The translations under genes and the position numbers were made by a program. A stretch of DNA of 13,836 nucleotides from Akkermansiaceae bacterium (GTDB taxonomy: Bacteria > Verrucomicrobiota > Verrucomicrobiia > Verrucomicrobiales > Akkermansiaceae): the NCBI GenBank assembly GCA_023301645.1, contig JALZUH010000138.1, forward strand, positions 1-13,836, in the 5' to 3' direction. Under the pieces are notes generated by a model. It saw only the letters and a program-made list of their open reading frames with translations. It searched no databases and was not told where the DNA came from. Numbering within the stretch: the stretch's first letter is position 1; each line of letters begins with the position of its first letter. Positions 13,507 through 13,836 of this stretch are shown here, piece by piece.

Positions 13507-13836
13507 CCTGACTCGACATATCATCGTCATTACCCGCTACCCCGTCATCGCCTTTGGATATAATCTCGGGTCTGGAGGCATCTCTAGAGCCAGGATACTT
13601 GTAAACATATTCATTACCCCATGGATCAAGCTGTGGCTTTGTCTGAAGCTGCCTCCAACGCCTTGGGCGTGGAGCTGAAGTTGGCTTTGTAACCAAAGCC
13701 TGAAGACCTTGTGTCTGAGAAGGAAAATGACCAGCCATTGTTTTATAACCCATAAGAGCACTTTCAATACCTTGGAAGTCTCCGTCCACACGATTGATGT
13801 TACCTACATCACCAATTTTTTTAAGCGTAACCATCA
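13499..13836 (-). CDS. gspG: Type II secretion major pseudopilin GspG, C-terminal part (5' end outside the window)
   Basis: About 112 codons are visible and the frame is open at the window edge. The prepilin leader and hydrophobic helix must lie beyond 13836, so the ATG at 13834 is internal. The visible part matches GspG closely: GIESALMGYKTMAGHFPSQTQGLQALVTKP fits the helix-to-sheet region (family pattern L..Y....G.YP....GL.ALV..P, given here in pieces), DPWGNEYVYKYPG is the most conserved GspG block, and SKGDDGVAGNDDD is the calcium-binding loop that stabilises the pilus. GspG polymerises into the pseudopilus that pushes substrates through the secretin. Its stop overlaps the gspH start by 8 bases. 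Confidence 0.95.
   Translation of the reverse strand, partial: MVTLKKIGDVGNINRVDGDFQGIESALMGYKTMAGHFPSQTQGLQALVTKPTSAPRPRRWRQLQTKPQLDPWGNEYVYKYPGSRDASRPEIISKGDDGVAGNDDDMSSQDE

Noticed and set aside
11523..13836. Pseudopilin genes as a Verru_Chthon pilin-like cassette
   Set aside because: The presence of true GspG (DPWG block and calcium loop), GspK, GspL and GspD shows a genuine type II secretion cluster.
1..13836. Mobile elements, CRISPR, tRNA/rRNA, riboswitches
   Set aside because: I looked for transposase motifs, terminal repeats, regular direct repeats, cloverleaf-type segments and long structured leaders on both strands and found none.

Overview
All genes in this window lie on the minus strand, so the transcription order runs from high to low coordinates. 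The strongest taxonomic clue is a 611-residue GreA with a Tudor-like N-terminus and a long helical insert, a lengthened architecture known from Chlamydiae and other PVC bacteria. With the diderm secretion genes and roughly 48-50% GC (estimated by eye), this points to a PVC-group bacterium, most likely Verrucomicrobiota. That assignment is an inference from family knowledge, not from a search.

Region 1 (13836 down to 5656) is a type II secretion (T2SS) cluster in the order gspG (5' end outside the window), gspH, gspI, gspJ, gspK, gspL, gspM, a small exported protein of unknown family, and gspD. It encodes the major pseudopilin, the four tip pseudopilins, the inner-membrane platform proteins L and M, and the outer-membrane secretin. 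Gaps are short (1- and 8-base overlaps up to about 70 bases), consistent with one operon. The secretin comes last rather than near the front as in the classical proteobacterial order, and the unrecognised gene sits where a GspC/PilP-type connector might be expected. gspE and gspF are not in view and may lie upstream.

Region 2 (5607 to 4222) holds one cytoplasmic alkaline-phosphatase-superfamily protein of the nucleotide pyrophosphatase/phosphodiesterase (NPP) type. It keeps the nucleophile threonine but has lost several canonical metal ligands. Region 3 (4186 to 2206) is a tightly coupled trio: an ECF sigma factor, a single-pass membrane protein in the usual anti-sigma position, and an exported PDZ-only protein. 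It looks like an envelope-signalling module, and only 35 bases separate it from the phosphatase gene.

Region 4 (2205 to 1) contains a plausible sigma70-type promoter overlapped by a dyad, the long greA gene, a clear intrinsic terminator, and the first 61 codons of enolase, which runs off the window. I saw no tRNA, rRNA, CRISPR array, insertion sequence, attachment site or replication origin. No stretch longer than 100 bases lacks a gene.
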